Assembly: GCA_020635715.1 (NCBI GenBank)
Contig: JACJZG010000016.1
Span: 17,650-81,649, forward strand
Length of the DNA: 64,000 nt
Direction: 5' to 3'
Source of the DNA: Flavobacteriales bacterium
GTDB taxonomy: Bacteria > Bacteroidota > Bacteroidia > Flavobacteriales_F > PHOS-HE28
In this document: piece by piece, positions 36,601 through 44,000 of the stretch
How positions within the stretch are numbered: position 1 is the first letter of the stretch
Layout: every line of letters begins with the position of its first letter
The notes under the pieces: generated by a model
Databases searched by the model: none
What the model was told of the DNA's origin: nothing
The model's input: only the letters and a program-made list of their open reading frames with translations
Position numbers and translations under genes: made by a program

Positions 36601-38440
36601 AATAGGTCCCGCCCGTGCTGCCCGCATGGGTGACACTGGCGATGCCTGCAGCCGCACAATACGGCGAGCCGGCGTAGGAGATCGTTGCGGAAGGTGCCGG
36701 CGTGTAGGTCACGGAGGTGTTCGCCGCCGTGGTGCAACCATTGGGTCCCGTGACGGTGACGGTATAGACGGTGGATGCCGTTACCGCAACACCCGTCGGG
36801 TTCTGGGCGGAGGAGGTGAAACCCGCCGGTGCCGAGGTCCAGGCGAAGGTGTTCGCCGCCGGGGTGCCCGAAAGCACCACATTGTCAAGGGCCCACCACC
36901 AGTCCCAGGAACAATCGTAACGGAATCGAAGGCGTGCGTTCGCCTCACCGACGTAGCTCGTCAGGTCGATCGTCGATTGCACGAAGCCGGAAGTGGCCCC
37001 TTGCGTGCTGGAGTGCGTTTCCACGGTCGTCCACGAGGAACCCCCGTTGATGGATATCTCCACCCGGGCGCGGTCATCCGCGCCTGAGTTGTACCGGTAG
37101 TGGTGGTAGTACGAGAGTGACAGGGCCGTGTAGCCCACCGTGCTGAAGACCGGTGAGACGAGGGTCGTCGCCGTGGTCCCGCCGCCTTGGGCATCCGAGT
37201 TGCTCAGAGCGAACTGTGAAGCGTCGTTGCTGCTGAAGGTGACCAGGCCATCATAGGCGTTGAACTGGTACCCATCCGCACGTGCGGTCCAGGCCGCGTT
37301 CGCGGGCGTTCCACCCGTGGAGGAGTTCGTCGTCGTCCACGGCGAGATGCCGCTGTTGAAGTCCTGGCTGAGCACGGTGGCAGGCGGTGCGTTGACGGTA
37401 CTGCTCAGGTCCACCGTATTGGAAGTGGAGCAGACACTGGCGGCACTGCTCGAGGCGGTGACGCCCGTGGGTGCCGGGTTCACGGTCACCACCACATCAG
37501 CGTTCACGCTTCCGCAGCTGTTGGTGGCGGTGATCGTATAGGTTCCTGCCGCTGCACCGGTCACACTGACCGAGGTACTGGTGTTGTTCGGGGAGAAGGT
37601 CCCTGTTCCGGACCACAGGAGCGAGGTCGCACCCGAGACCGTGGCGCCAAGTGTCAAGGTCGCTCCGGGGCAGATCGGGCTGTTGCTCGTTGTCGCGGAG
37701 ATCACCGGGGTCGCACAGGGCGTGTAGGTGACCAACACCTGACCATTTGCACCGGAGCCGCCGTTGGCCGTGATACAGCAGCCACGTTCCGCACCGCCGC
37801 CGCCGCCTCCAGGGGCGGAACCGGCATTACCTGCTGCAACGAATCCGTTCGCACCATTCCCACCATCCCCACCACCTGCGGGCGCCGTTCCACCGGACTG
37901 GCCAGCGCCATTGGCACCGTTCGCAGCGGTCCCTGCGGACGATCCGCCTCCACCACCCGTGCTACCAGGAGCGTTGGCACCTGTGCCACCAGAGAATTTC
38001 ACCGTGCCGATACTGGCAGCGGCCGTACCACCGGTGGCTCCGGTCGAGCTGTTGTTCGCACACGAGTTGCCACCCTTGGCGAGGACCGTGGCCGCAGAAC
38101 CGAACCAGGAATCACCTCCGGCTGAAGTCGAGGTCGATCCAGCGCCGACGGTGACCGTATGGTTGGAACCGGGCGTGACGGTCAACACGCTGCGCGAATA
38201 TGCACCACCACCACCGCCACCACCACGGGCTGCGGATGTTAGGGTACCACCCCGGCCGCCTCCGCCCCAGCATTCGACGGTGACCTGCGTCACGCCTGCG
38301 GGTACGGTGAATGTGCCACTGGATGTGAATGTCTGAGTGACCTGCGGGAACATATCGCCTGCCCCAAGGAGCAGTGCGATCATGAACCCGGCGCGGAGCA
38401 ATACGCGCAAGGATGTAGGAGAGATCATGGTGGTCATCAT
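33647..38440 (-). CDS. Giant T9SS-secreted adhesin with glycine-rich N-terminus
   Basis: A 1597-residue secreted surface protein. ATG codons at 38440, 38437 and 38428 all precede a signal peptide (SLRVLLRAGFMIALLLGAG); the first is annotated. Residues about 35-260 form a glycine-rich region (WGGGGRGG, GGGGGGGAYS, GGGGSSAG) of the type used in Gly-rich exported domains. Then come Ig-like modules, a jelly-roll-like segment with aromatic residues (WTTVETHSS...), a thrombospondin type 3-like calcium region (DTDGDGFGDP...DNCPSVFG), and the same RYIPAGATNWR... module found in the gene at 28753. SprB-like repeats, a PKD domain and a T9SS sorting domain (ANGIWLVRVSSGETMRTFSLPVVR) end the protein. Likely role: adhesion or gliding-associated surface coat. 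Confidence 0.88.
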   Translation of the reverse strand: MMTTMISPTSLRVLLRAGFMIALLLGAGDMFPQVTQTFTSSGTFTVPAGVTQVTVECWGGGGRGGTLTSAARGGGGGGGAYSRSVLTVTPGSNHTVTVGAGSTSTSAGGDSWFGSAATVLAKGGNSCANNSSTGATGGTAAASIGTVKFSGGTGANAPGSTGGGGGSSAGTAANGANGAGQSGGTAPAGGGDGGNGANGFVAAGNAGSAPGGGGGGAERGCCITANGGSGANGQVLVTYTPCATPVISATTSNSPICPGATLTLGATVSGATSLLWSGTGTFSPNNTSTSVSVTGAAAGTYTITATNSCGSVNADVVVTVNPAPTGVTASSSAASVCSTSNTVDLSSTVNAPPATVLSQDFNSGISPWTTTNSSTGGTPANAAWTARADGYQFNAYDGLVTFSSNDASQFALSNSDAQGGGTTATTLVSPVFSTVGYTALSLSYYHHYRYNSGADDRARVEISINGGSSWTTVETHSSTQGATSGFVQSTIDLTSYVGEANARLRFRYDCSWDWWWALDNVVLSGTPAANTFAWTSAPAGFTSSAQNPTGVAVTASTVYTVTVTGPNGCTTAANTSVTYTPAPSATISYAGSPYCAAAGIASVTHAGSTGGTYSATPAGLVINAGNGEVTLGSSTPGTYTVTYTIAASGGCALYSTNTGITVDAASTLYADTDGDGFGDPATTTTGCPPLAGYVTNNADNCPSVFGLIGDACDDGNANTVNDQLNGSCVCAGTNAPWYSQGNGTFADPIWSHNIAGPGAAATLDAGSIVVIQSGHAVSITTARDVQDLSIEATASLSLGSNALTVHGTSVDIDGTLNGGTGELSLEPSAAATLDGSGTLDLHDLTIDAPAGLNCLANAPIRGTLLLVDGAFTATGTVSLVSNATTTGRLGPVGAGASYVGNLTVNRYIPAGATNWRMMGSPVAGRTVNDWKDDFYTAGFPGSHSPGFSNPVGSGILWPSIRWYDETNAGPAVNDGLTGATSTAQALSPGQGFAAWCGTGYSTTTAFTVDVTGNPHVANTPIALPMSYTNTGMPNTDGWNMVSNPLASPIAFDQISRGADVADYITYFNPAMGNLATWDISDNLGTNGGSNTIQSSQAFWLKATGPAVGTTVSESAKVAGNTGGFFGGSEVQVANMVRLRIESAINQYSDETVVLFSSGEPAYNTSDVPKFIFAHPDAPQIASVGDGGEMMAINAYGPYSEDISIPVTVDVAINGQYSIVATGLHNMGLSCVRLEDLATGIITPLTEGATYGFTVLASDDMNEPRFLLRASAPVNVIATDASCNGRDDGTASALITSGPVDVIWTDADGIVLLEQNNVMPGTADLMALEAGTYGISISGVPACGDISTVFTIEEPAGLEVEADTEISTCAESADGHIDLTVLGGTAPYQYLWSNEATTEDIEVGAGSYSVVITDANGCTFEPQTYVVGSGEGPDAGIGVESFIVNVGEEVLFAPNTLEGVSNSWDFGDGSQSNELEPVHSFDEPGTYTVTLLVDDGTCTGTASVEIQVQTSTGIITQVGKDLNAYVSGDRIVIDHDFGSTAPVLIRVYSTGGQLAQEHRVSNAPARITLPTDELANGIWLVRVSSGETMRTFSLPVVR

Positions 38441-38573
38441 GGGTCCGGCTTCGTGGGCCGCATTTTTCAGTGCGCCCTTTAACGCAAGGGCCGGGAAGAA
38501 GGTTTCGATGAACGCCACCCCATCTGCCATGAACACGGACTTCTTCTCGACGAGGAACTGTCCGGACCAGACC

Positions 38574-38645
38574 AATGATCAATTCTTTGATCTAATCATT
38601 GCGCCATATGTTACTATTATTCAATATCTTATAAAACCTATTTGC
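38574..38645 (-). promoter_or_regulatory. AT-rich island with palindrome upstream of the giant adhesin
   Basis: About 70 nt of strongly AT-rich DNA in an otherwise GC-rich window, 130-200 nt upstream of the adhesin ATG. It contains GATCAA-TTC-TTTGATC (38578-38593 region) nested between AATGAT and ATCATT, a palindromic operator-like arrangement, and the segment TTATAAGATATTGAATAATAG on the minus strand. A regulated promoter is the simplest reading. A clear TAnnTTyG box is absent here. Confidence 0.35.
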
Positions 38646-38729
38646 TTCCACGGACTCTTGTGGGCCTGGGAACGGTCCCAGCACGATCAACGGGGATGGG
38701 TCGGGCCAGGCCTGATCGGGAGAACGAAA

Positions 38730-38756
38730 AGGGCCGCTTCCGGTGGAAGCGGCCCT
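38730..38756 (-). terminator. Terminator hairpin downstream of tRNA-Arg
   Basis: A perfect 12-bp stem AGGGCCGCTTCC / GGAAGCGGCCCT with a 3-nt loop, followed on the minus strand by TTTTCGTTCTC, directly after the tRNA 3' end. Confidence 0.8.
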
Positions 38757-38765
38757 GGTTCTCAG

Positions 38766-38839
38766 CGGACCCGTAGGGATTCGAACCCCAAACCTTCTGA
38801 TCCGTAGTCAGATGCTCTATCCAATTGAGCTACGGGTCC
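38766..38839 (-). tRNA. tRNA-Arg (anticodon ACG)
   Basis: The minus strand gives acceptor stem GGACCCG/CGGGTCC, D-arm GCTCAATTGGATAGAGC, anticodon stem TCTGA/TCAGA with loop CTACGGA (anticodon ACG, decoded as ICG), and T-arm with GTTCGAATC. The discriminator is G, and CCA is not encoded. 74 nt. Confidence 0.95.
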
Positions 38840-38927
38840 TCGCGAAAACGGCTGCGAAGATAGCCAAAGATCCTTTCCACGTATGGGTCGGAGCAGATGA
38901 CCTGATCGGCGTAGGACGGTCCTCCGA

Positions 38928-39674
38928 TCAGATCCAGCCGTTGAGCCGGTAGTAGGCGATGGCGATGTACTCGCGGATGCAGGTGACCTCCAGCTTCAGG
39001 TAGTTCCAGAAGGTGTAGCGCAGGCCGGTGCTCTCCGAAACGTCCGGTGCCCAGGCCTTCCCCCCGATGGCTTTGTGGCGGTAGGCGAAGTCGTGGTCCA
39101 TGGCATGTTCCCAGGCGGCTTCGCCACAGGCCCCCTTCACCCCTGCCCGCCGGAAGGTGCGCACGCTGCGGTACATGTTCTCCGGGGCGGTGATCAGGGC
39201 GACCTTTCGCCACTGCGGCTGCTGCAGCCGGGCCATGATCAAGGCCTGCTCCCGCGTGTTCTCACCGTAGGGGACCGGGATGATGCGCCGGGACGGGACG
39301 CCACGCAGCACCAGTTCATCCACCATCTGCCGCATGGTCGCGGCGGTATCGGGCTGGACGATGTGGATCAAGGCTTGAGGTGCCTCGTGCGCGAGCGTGG
39401 CTGCGCGGTGCAAACGCAGGAGCTCCGGTCCGGACGGCATGCCGCTCCCCCCGAGGACCACGATGGCATCCGGGGTGCCGGTGCACTCCCCCGCCCCCCT
39501 GCCCAACCAGCGATGCAGGTCGTAGGGGATCCGGGTGCAGGCGCCGACCAGGAGCAGGATCGCCACCACCCCAATGGCCCGGACCAGCCATCGCATCCAC
39601 CGTGCGGACCATCCCACGATGGGTCGCACGAGCATACGCGCGGTGGCGAGCAGTTCTTCGAACAAGCGGGCCAT
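38928..39674 (-). CDS. YdcF/ElyC-like DUF218 membrane-anchored protein
   Basis: A 248-residue protein with one membrane helix near residues 33-47 (AIGVVAILLLVGAC), then a DUF218 domain. Motifs are DAIVVLGGSGMPSG and the family's ENTREQA segment, followed by ALITAPENMYRSVRTFRRAGV. SanA/ElyC/YdcF proteins act in envelope or peptidoglycan-precursor homeostasis, but the biochemical reaction is not established. The ATG at 39674 follows a TAGGTTCG box by 7 nt. It is possibly co-transcribed with tRNA-Arg downstream. Confidence 0.85.
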   Translation of the reverse strand: MARLFEELLATARMLVRPIVGWSARWMRWLVRAIGVVAILLLVGACTRIPYDLHRWLGRGAGECTGTPDAIVVLGGSGMPSGPELLRLHRAATLAHEAPQALIHIVQPDTAATMRQMVDELVLRGVPSRRIIPVPYGENTREQALIMARLQQPQWRKVALITAPENMYRSVRTFRRAGVKGACGEAAWEHAMDHDFAYRHKAIGGKAWAPDVSESTGLRYTFWNYLKLEVTCIREYIAIAYYRLNGWI

Positions 39675-39681
39675 GGGTGCC

Positions 39682-39689
39682 CGAACCTA
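39682..39689 (-). promoter_or_regulatory. -7 promoter box (TAGGTTCG) of the DUF218 gene
   Basis: TAGGTTCG on the minus strand ends 7 nt before the ATG at 39674. It overlaps the end of the upstream M48 gene region (stop at 39695). Confidence 0.45.
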
Positions 39690-39694
39690 CGACG

Positions 39695-40492
39695 CTAGGG
39701 CTTGTAATACTTGAGCGCCTCGGGCATGTAGGCGTTCAGGTCCTGGATCCGGCGCTCGTCGCTCGGGTGGGTGCTGAGCAGCTCGGGCGGTGCCTGGCCA
39801 TTCGAGCTTGCGCTCATCCGTTCCCAGAAGGCCGGTGCGGTGCGGGGGTCGAAGCCCGCCATGGCCATGAAGATGAGGCCCATCTTGTCGGCTTCGGACT
39901 CGTGGGAGCGGCTGTAGGCGAGCATGCCCAACTGAGATCCGATGCCGACGCTCTGCAGGAGGATGTTGCGGGCCAGCCCCGGGTTCTCACTGGTGAGGAT
40001 GTCGAGCGTCATGCCCGCGCCCTGTGCCAGGATGCCCTGGCTCATCCGCTCGTTGCCATGCCGGGCGACGGCGTGCGCCACCTCGTGCCCCATGACCACG
40101 GCCAGGCCGTTCTCATCCTGGGTGAGCGGCAGGATGCCCGTATAGAAGAGGACCTTCCCGCCCGGCATGCACCAGGCGTTCACGGTCTCGTCGTCCGCCA
40201 CGTTGAATTCCCAGTTGAACTCCTGCACGCGGTCCTGCATCCCGTTCTCGTTGAGGAAGCGCTCCACCGCCTGGGCGATGCGCTGACCGCAGGCACGTAC
40301 CTGCTGGGTGCGCGGGTCGCTGTCTGGAAGGATGGTGCTGCTCTGCAGCGTCTCGCGGTACTGCTCGTTCACCATCGAGGCGATCTGCCCCGTGCTGATG
40401 ACGTTGAATTGGCGACGACCCGTGACCGGGACCTTCGAACACGCCTGGAGGATGATCACCGCCAGGATCAGGACAAGTCGGGAAGAACGCAT
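39695..40492 (-). CDS. M48 family zinc metalloprotease lipoprotein
   Basis: A 265-residue lipoprotein protease with lipobox LAVIILQAC. The mature N-terminus is SKVPVTGRRQFNVIS, as in many Bacteroidota M48 proteins. Catalytic HExxH is HEVAH in VVMGHEVAHAVARHGNERMS; the third ligand is the Glu in SHESEADKMGLIFMAMAGFDP. Related periplasmic enzymes (LoiP/BepA group) degrade or assist misfolded outer-membrane proteins. It lies 4 nt after clpS and is very likely in the same transcript, pairing two proteolysis genes. Confidence 0.92.
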   Translation of the reverse strand: MRSSRLVLILAVIILQACSKVPVTGRRQFNVISTGQIASMVNEQYRETLQSSTILPDSDPRTQQVRACGQRIAQAVERFLNENGMQDRVQEFNWEFNVADDETVNAWCMPGGKVLFYTGILPLTQDENGLAVVMGHEVAHAVARHGNERMSQGILAQGAGMTLDILTSENPGLARNILLQSVGIGSQLGMLAYSRSHESEADKMGLIFMAMAGFDPRTAPAFWERMSASSNGQAPPELLSTHPSDERRIQDLNAYMPEALKYYKP

Positions 40493-40496
40493 GTAT

Positions 40497-40784
40497 CTAT
40501 TGGATCACGGCCGAGAGGCCTCGTTGTTGCAAGGCATGGCAACGGGCCTCGAGCTGGTCGAAGGTGCCCCGCTTCACGCTGCACTTGCCGTTGTGGTGAA
40601 CGATCCACGCGCATTGCTCGGCCTGGATCGGATCATGGTCGCAGATCTCCACCAGGCTGTCGATGACGTGGTCGAAGGTGTTCACGTCGTCGTTGTGCAG
40701 GACGATCTCCCGGAAACTTCCGGTCTCGCAGAGGACCTCCTCCAAAAGAAGCTCCTCCGGTGAGTGGGCGGCACGCAGGGACAT
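40497..40784 (-). CDS. clpS: ClpS, adaptor of the ClpAP/ClpCP protease
   Basis: A 95-residue adaptor that delivers N-degron substrates to the Clp ATPase. The core motif is IVLHNDDVNTFDHVIDSLVEIC, with the HNDD-type substrate-pocket edge; later come the AEQCAWIVHHNGKCSVKRG segment with the pocket histidines and the usual C-terminal helix. The N-terminal extension of about 20 residues is short, as in other ClpS proteins. The ATG at 40784 lies only 4 nt after a TAATTTCG box. Confidence 0.92.
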   Translation of the reverse strand: MSLRAAHSPEELLLEEVLCETGSFREIVLHNDDVNTFDHVIDSLVEICDHDPIQAEQCAWIVHHNGKCSVKRGTFDQLEARCHALQQRGLSAVIQ

Positions 40785-40788
40785 GGTG

Positions 40789-40796
40789 CGAAATTA
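40789..40796 (-). promoter_or_regulatory. -7 promoter box (TAATTTCG) of clpS
   Basis: TAATTTCG on the minus strand, 4 nt from the clpS ATG, so the transcript is probably leaderless. Confidence 0.5.
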
Positions 40797-40880
40797 CGGC
40801 ACGGGAGCCCGGCCGACCACGGGGGAACACCGATCCAACTTGGAACCACATTGCTTCACTTCGTTCGCACTGACCTAGGG

Positions 40881-40950
40881 CACAGATGGACGCAGTTGAC
40901 ATCGATGCTTGTGAGAATAGAACCACGGATGAACACGGATGAACACGGAT
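40881..40950. repeat. Dispersed CACGGATGAA repeat element
   Basis: Three direct units CACGGATGAA (the last shortened to CACGGAT) occupy 40924-40950. Upstream at 40881-40896 is GCACAGATGGACGCAG, sharing its vocabulary with the repeat at 7352. The string CACGGATGAACACGGATG is widespread in intergenic regions of unrelated environmental bacteria and often yields spurious ORFs reading MNTDEHG or PCSSV, both of which occur here. No gene is supported between 40785 and 41041. Confidence 0.7.
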
Positions 40951-41041
40951 CGTGTCACGGACGGGGTCCGAACAACCGTACCACTCTTCGACAGCCTTGA
41001 TCGAGGATCGGGATGCGAATGGAGAACGATCCCGCCTGGGA

Positions 41042-44000
41042 TCAGGGCCTGGCGAGGATGGCCGGACCGAAGCGTTCCAACAAGGCGGCGGCCTCCTGCA
41101 TGGGGATGCGCTTGCCGTTGAGGTAGGCGGTGATGAAGGCATCCTTCACGCCTGCACCCACGGCTTCATCCTTGCGCACACGCGCCTGTTCGGTGTCCGT
41201 GTACCGACCGGTGGTGTAGCGGATCTTGGCGGTCTCTGTGCGTTCGCTGTTGAGCGGTGCGATGTTGAAGAGCTTGTCCAGCGGAACGGGCTTGCTATAC
41301 ACACCCACCTGCACGGTGTAGAAGAGTCCTTTGATGGTCTCCACCTGCGTGGCCGGCGCTGCGCCTGGGACATTGTAATAGCTGGCCGCATCGGCTGTGG
41401 GTGCGAAGCCATCGACGATGGCCTCCGCCGTGGCCGGGTATTTCGTCAGCACATCCTCGGTGCGCTGGGTCTGTGCCTGGGTGGGGGTGGCGGCCAGTTC
41501 CACCGGACGTTGGATCACGGCGGGGTTCGGCTGCGTGGTGCCCGGCTCGGTGCGCACCGGCTCAAGGACGGTATTGCCATTGTCGCGGCGTACGGCGGGG
41601 TCCGTGTTGGATCCACCCATGTTCGCTCCGGCCGTGTTGGCAGCCACCTGTTGACCGGTCGTGGCGGGCGCGCTGGTCGTGGTGCCCGCCGAGGCCAGCG
41701 CGGCCTGTTCCGCAGCGCGGGCCTCACGCATGGCCTCACCCAGCGGGATGCGTACGCCATCGCGGTAGGCCACCACGAAGGCATCGCGGTAGCCGCGGTC
41801 GCGCACACGGTCCTTGGCTCGAGCGGCCTGTTGGAAGCCGGTGAAGAGACCAGCGGTGTAGCGAATGAAGCCGTTCGAGGTGTGCTCACCCATCACCGGC
41901 GTCATATCGTTGAAGACCGACTCGGAGATCGGCGAGCGGAAGGCCCCGATCTGCACCTTGAAGACGATGCCACCGGGCATGGCCGCATCCATCGCGATGG
42001 CGGCGGGCTGCCGCTCGGGGACGGGCTTGAACTCGAACATGTCGTTCTCGAGGACCGTCGGGAAGACCATGACAGGCACCTGATCGGCCGGTATCGCAGC
42101 GATGGGTCGAGCGACGGCCGGACGAGTGGCCGAGGCATCGGTACCGAAGGGTGCGGCGATCTGGCGCGACCCGGGTGCGGGGTTGCTGACCGGTGGGGCG
42201 GTGCGGGTGTTCGCGGACGAGGTCTCCACTTGGCGCTCGGCCGCGACAGGGACCGCATTGCCCAGTTGAGCGAGCTGCGGCTCGGTGCGACGCGTCCGCA
42301 TCTCCATGGCCATCCACTCGGTGGAACGGTCCGCGGGCATGCCCTGCATGAGCACACCGGCCTGGCTCTCGTTGATGTTCGCGGCACCGCGCAGGCGTGC
42401 GGCCACATTGCTCAATGAATCGGCCCGCAGCGAAAGGAACTCGGCACGATCATACAGGACGGTGCGCTTGGCCACAGCCTCGTCCCCGGTGATCAGCCCG
42501 TTGCGCTCCTCGGCCTCCACGGTCGCCACTTCCTTCCGCAATGCTTCGCCCAACTGACGGTTGACACGTGCGGCGGCATCGGCCTCCGACGCGGCGTCCA
42601 GTTGTTCGAGTGCTCGCGCCTTCATCTGGAAGTAGCGGCTCATGTCCTCGTTGTCGAGCACCATGGTCTGTTCCTCGCCGGTGAGGTAGTAGTACTTGAC
42701 CAGGCGGTCACGCAGCACCTTCGCCTGTTCAGCATCGCGTTGCTGCAGTTCGAGGCCACGCGCTTCCTCGGCCCGCGCCAGGCTGAGCTCGTGCAGGGAA
42801 TCCGCTTCCAGACGCGTGCGCACGGCCAGCTGTTCGAGGCGTTCGCGGTCGCGCTTCTTCGCGGTGGCGGCGCTGTCCTCCATGCTCGTGGCACGATCGG
42901 TGAGCGACAGGGAACGTTGCTCGAGGTCGGCGCTTTCGCGGGTGGCCTGGTCCTTCTTGATCGACAGCAGATCGGGGTCGAAGGCGGGATCAAGCGCTTC
43001 GGTGCGCAGCATCACCGTTTCGGCCTGGAGGTAATTCTCGTACAGCTGAACGGGGTTGCGCGCCGAGCGCGGCAGGGTGTTCTCGGTGCGGTCGGCGAGC
43101 GCCTCCGCGGCCTTGCGTGCGTTGCCCACGGCGGCAGGATCCGTTGCGCCGGCGGCGTTCACCGGCCCGGTCGTGGCCTGATCCGCGCCTCCCTGCTCCC
43201 GTGCGGGGTCACGGGCCAAGGCCGCCTCCTGGGCAGCCACGAGCGGTGCTTCCTCCACTGGAGATGCATCGGTCAAGCCACCCTCCTGTCCGGTCCGTGC
43301 GCGGTCCGCTGCAATGGTGGCTTCGCTGTCCGTGTCAGCGCCGTTGGAACGGACCGTGGTGGTGCTGCCCGTGCTCTTCGGCCCGACGCTGCCCGTGCCA
43401 CTGGTGCCCGCTTTCGGCGTGCGAGCATCGGCGAAGGCTGGTCCTTCTTCGATCCCCAGCACGCGCCGTGCGATCTCTTCGTAGGCCAGTGTTTCGCCGC
43501 GCTGGTGACGACCGCCCAGCAGGTAGGTCTTCACCGTGATCGAGCGGTCGAGCTGTTCGAGGGCCTCGAGCTCCATGCCGTAGGCGGACCGCAGCAGGCT
43601 GTCGCGCACCATGATATCCTCGGTGCGATCGGCCTTCTTGCGGATGGAGGATGCTTCATCGAAGCGCGACTTCGCCATGCTGCGCATGTCCTCGGACATC
43701 ACCAGCACGGCCTCATCCGGCGGCAGGCCCAACTTGTTCACCTGGCCATCGATGCGTTTGAGGCTGTCGCTGCTGTTTCGCCATTCCTCCTTGGTGAGGA
43801 AGGCCGAACGTTGGCCCAGATCGGAGCGGATGATCATCCGTTCGTCGATGAGCTTGTCCGCCTCGCGGCGCTTGCGATCGAACTCCTTGCGGGGCAGGCC
43901 CACCATGGCCTGTTCCAACGAATCGATGCGTTGATCGAGCTCCACCATGCGCTTGAGGTCGGCCTCCTTCAGCGCCACGGCCTCCTGCACGCCATCAGCG

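Noticed and set aside
33770..36601. 943-codon plus-strand frame opposite the giant adhesin
   Set aside because: Val/Gly/His-rich reverse complement of repeat-containing adhesin sequence; the minus strand has signal peptide, domains and sorting signal.
40764..41000. Plus-strand frame reading through the CACGGATGAA repeat (MNTDEHG...)
   Set aside because: This peptide is a well-known artefact of the repeat and occurs in unrelated genomes.
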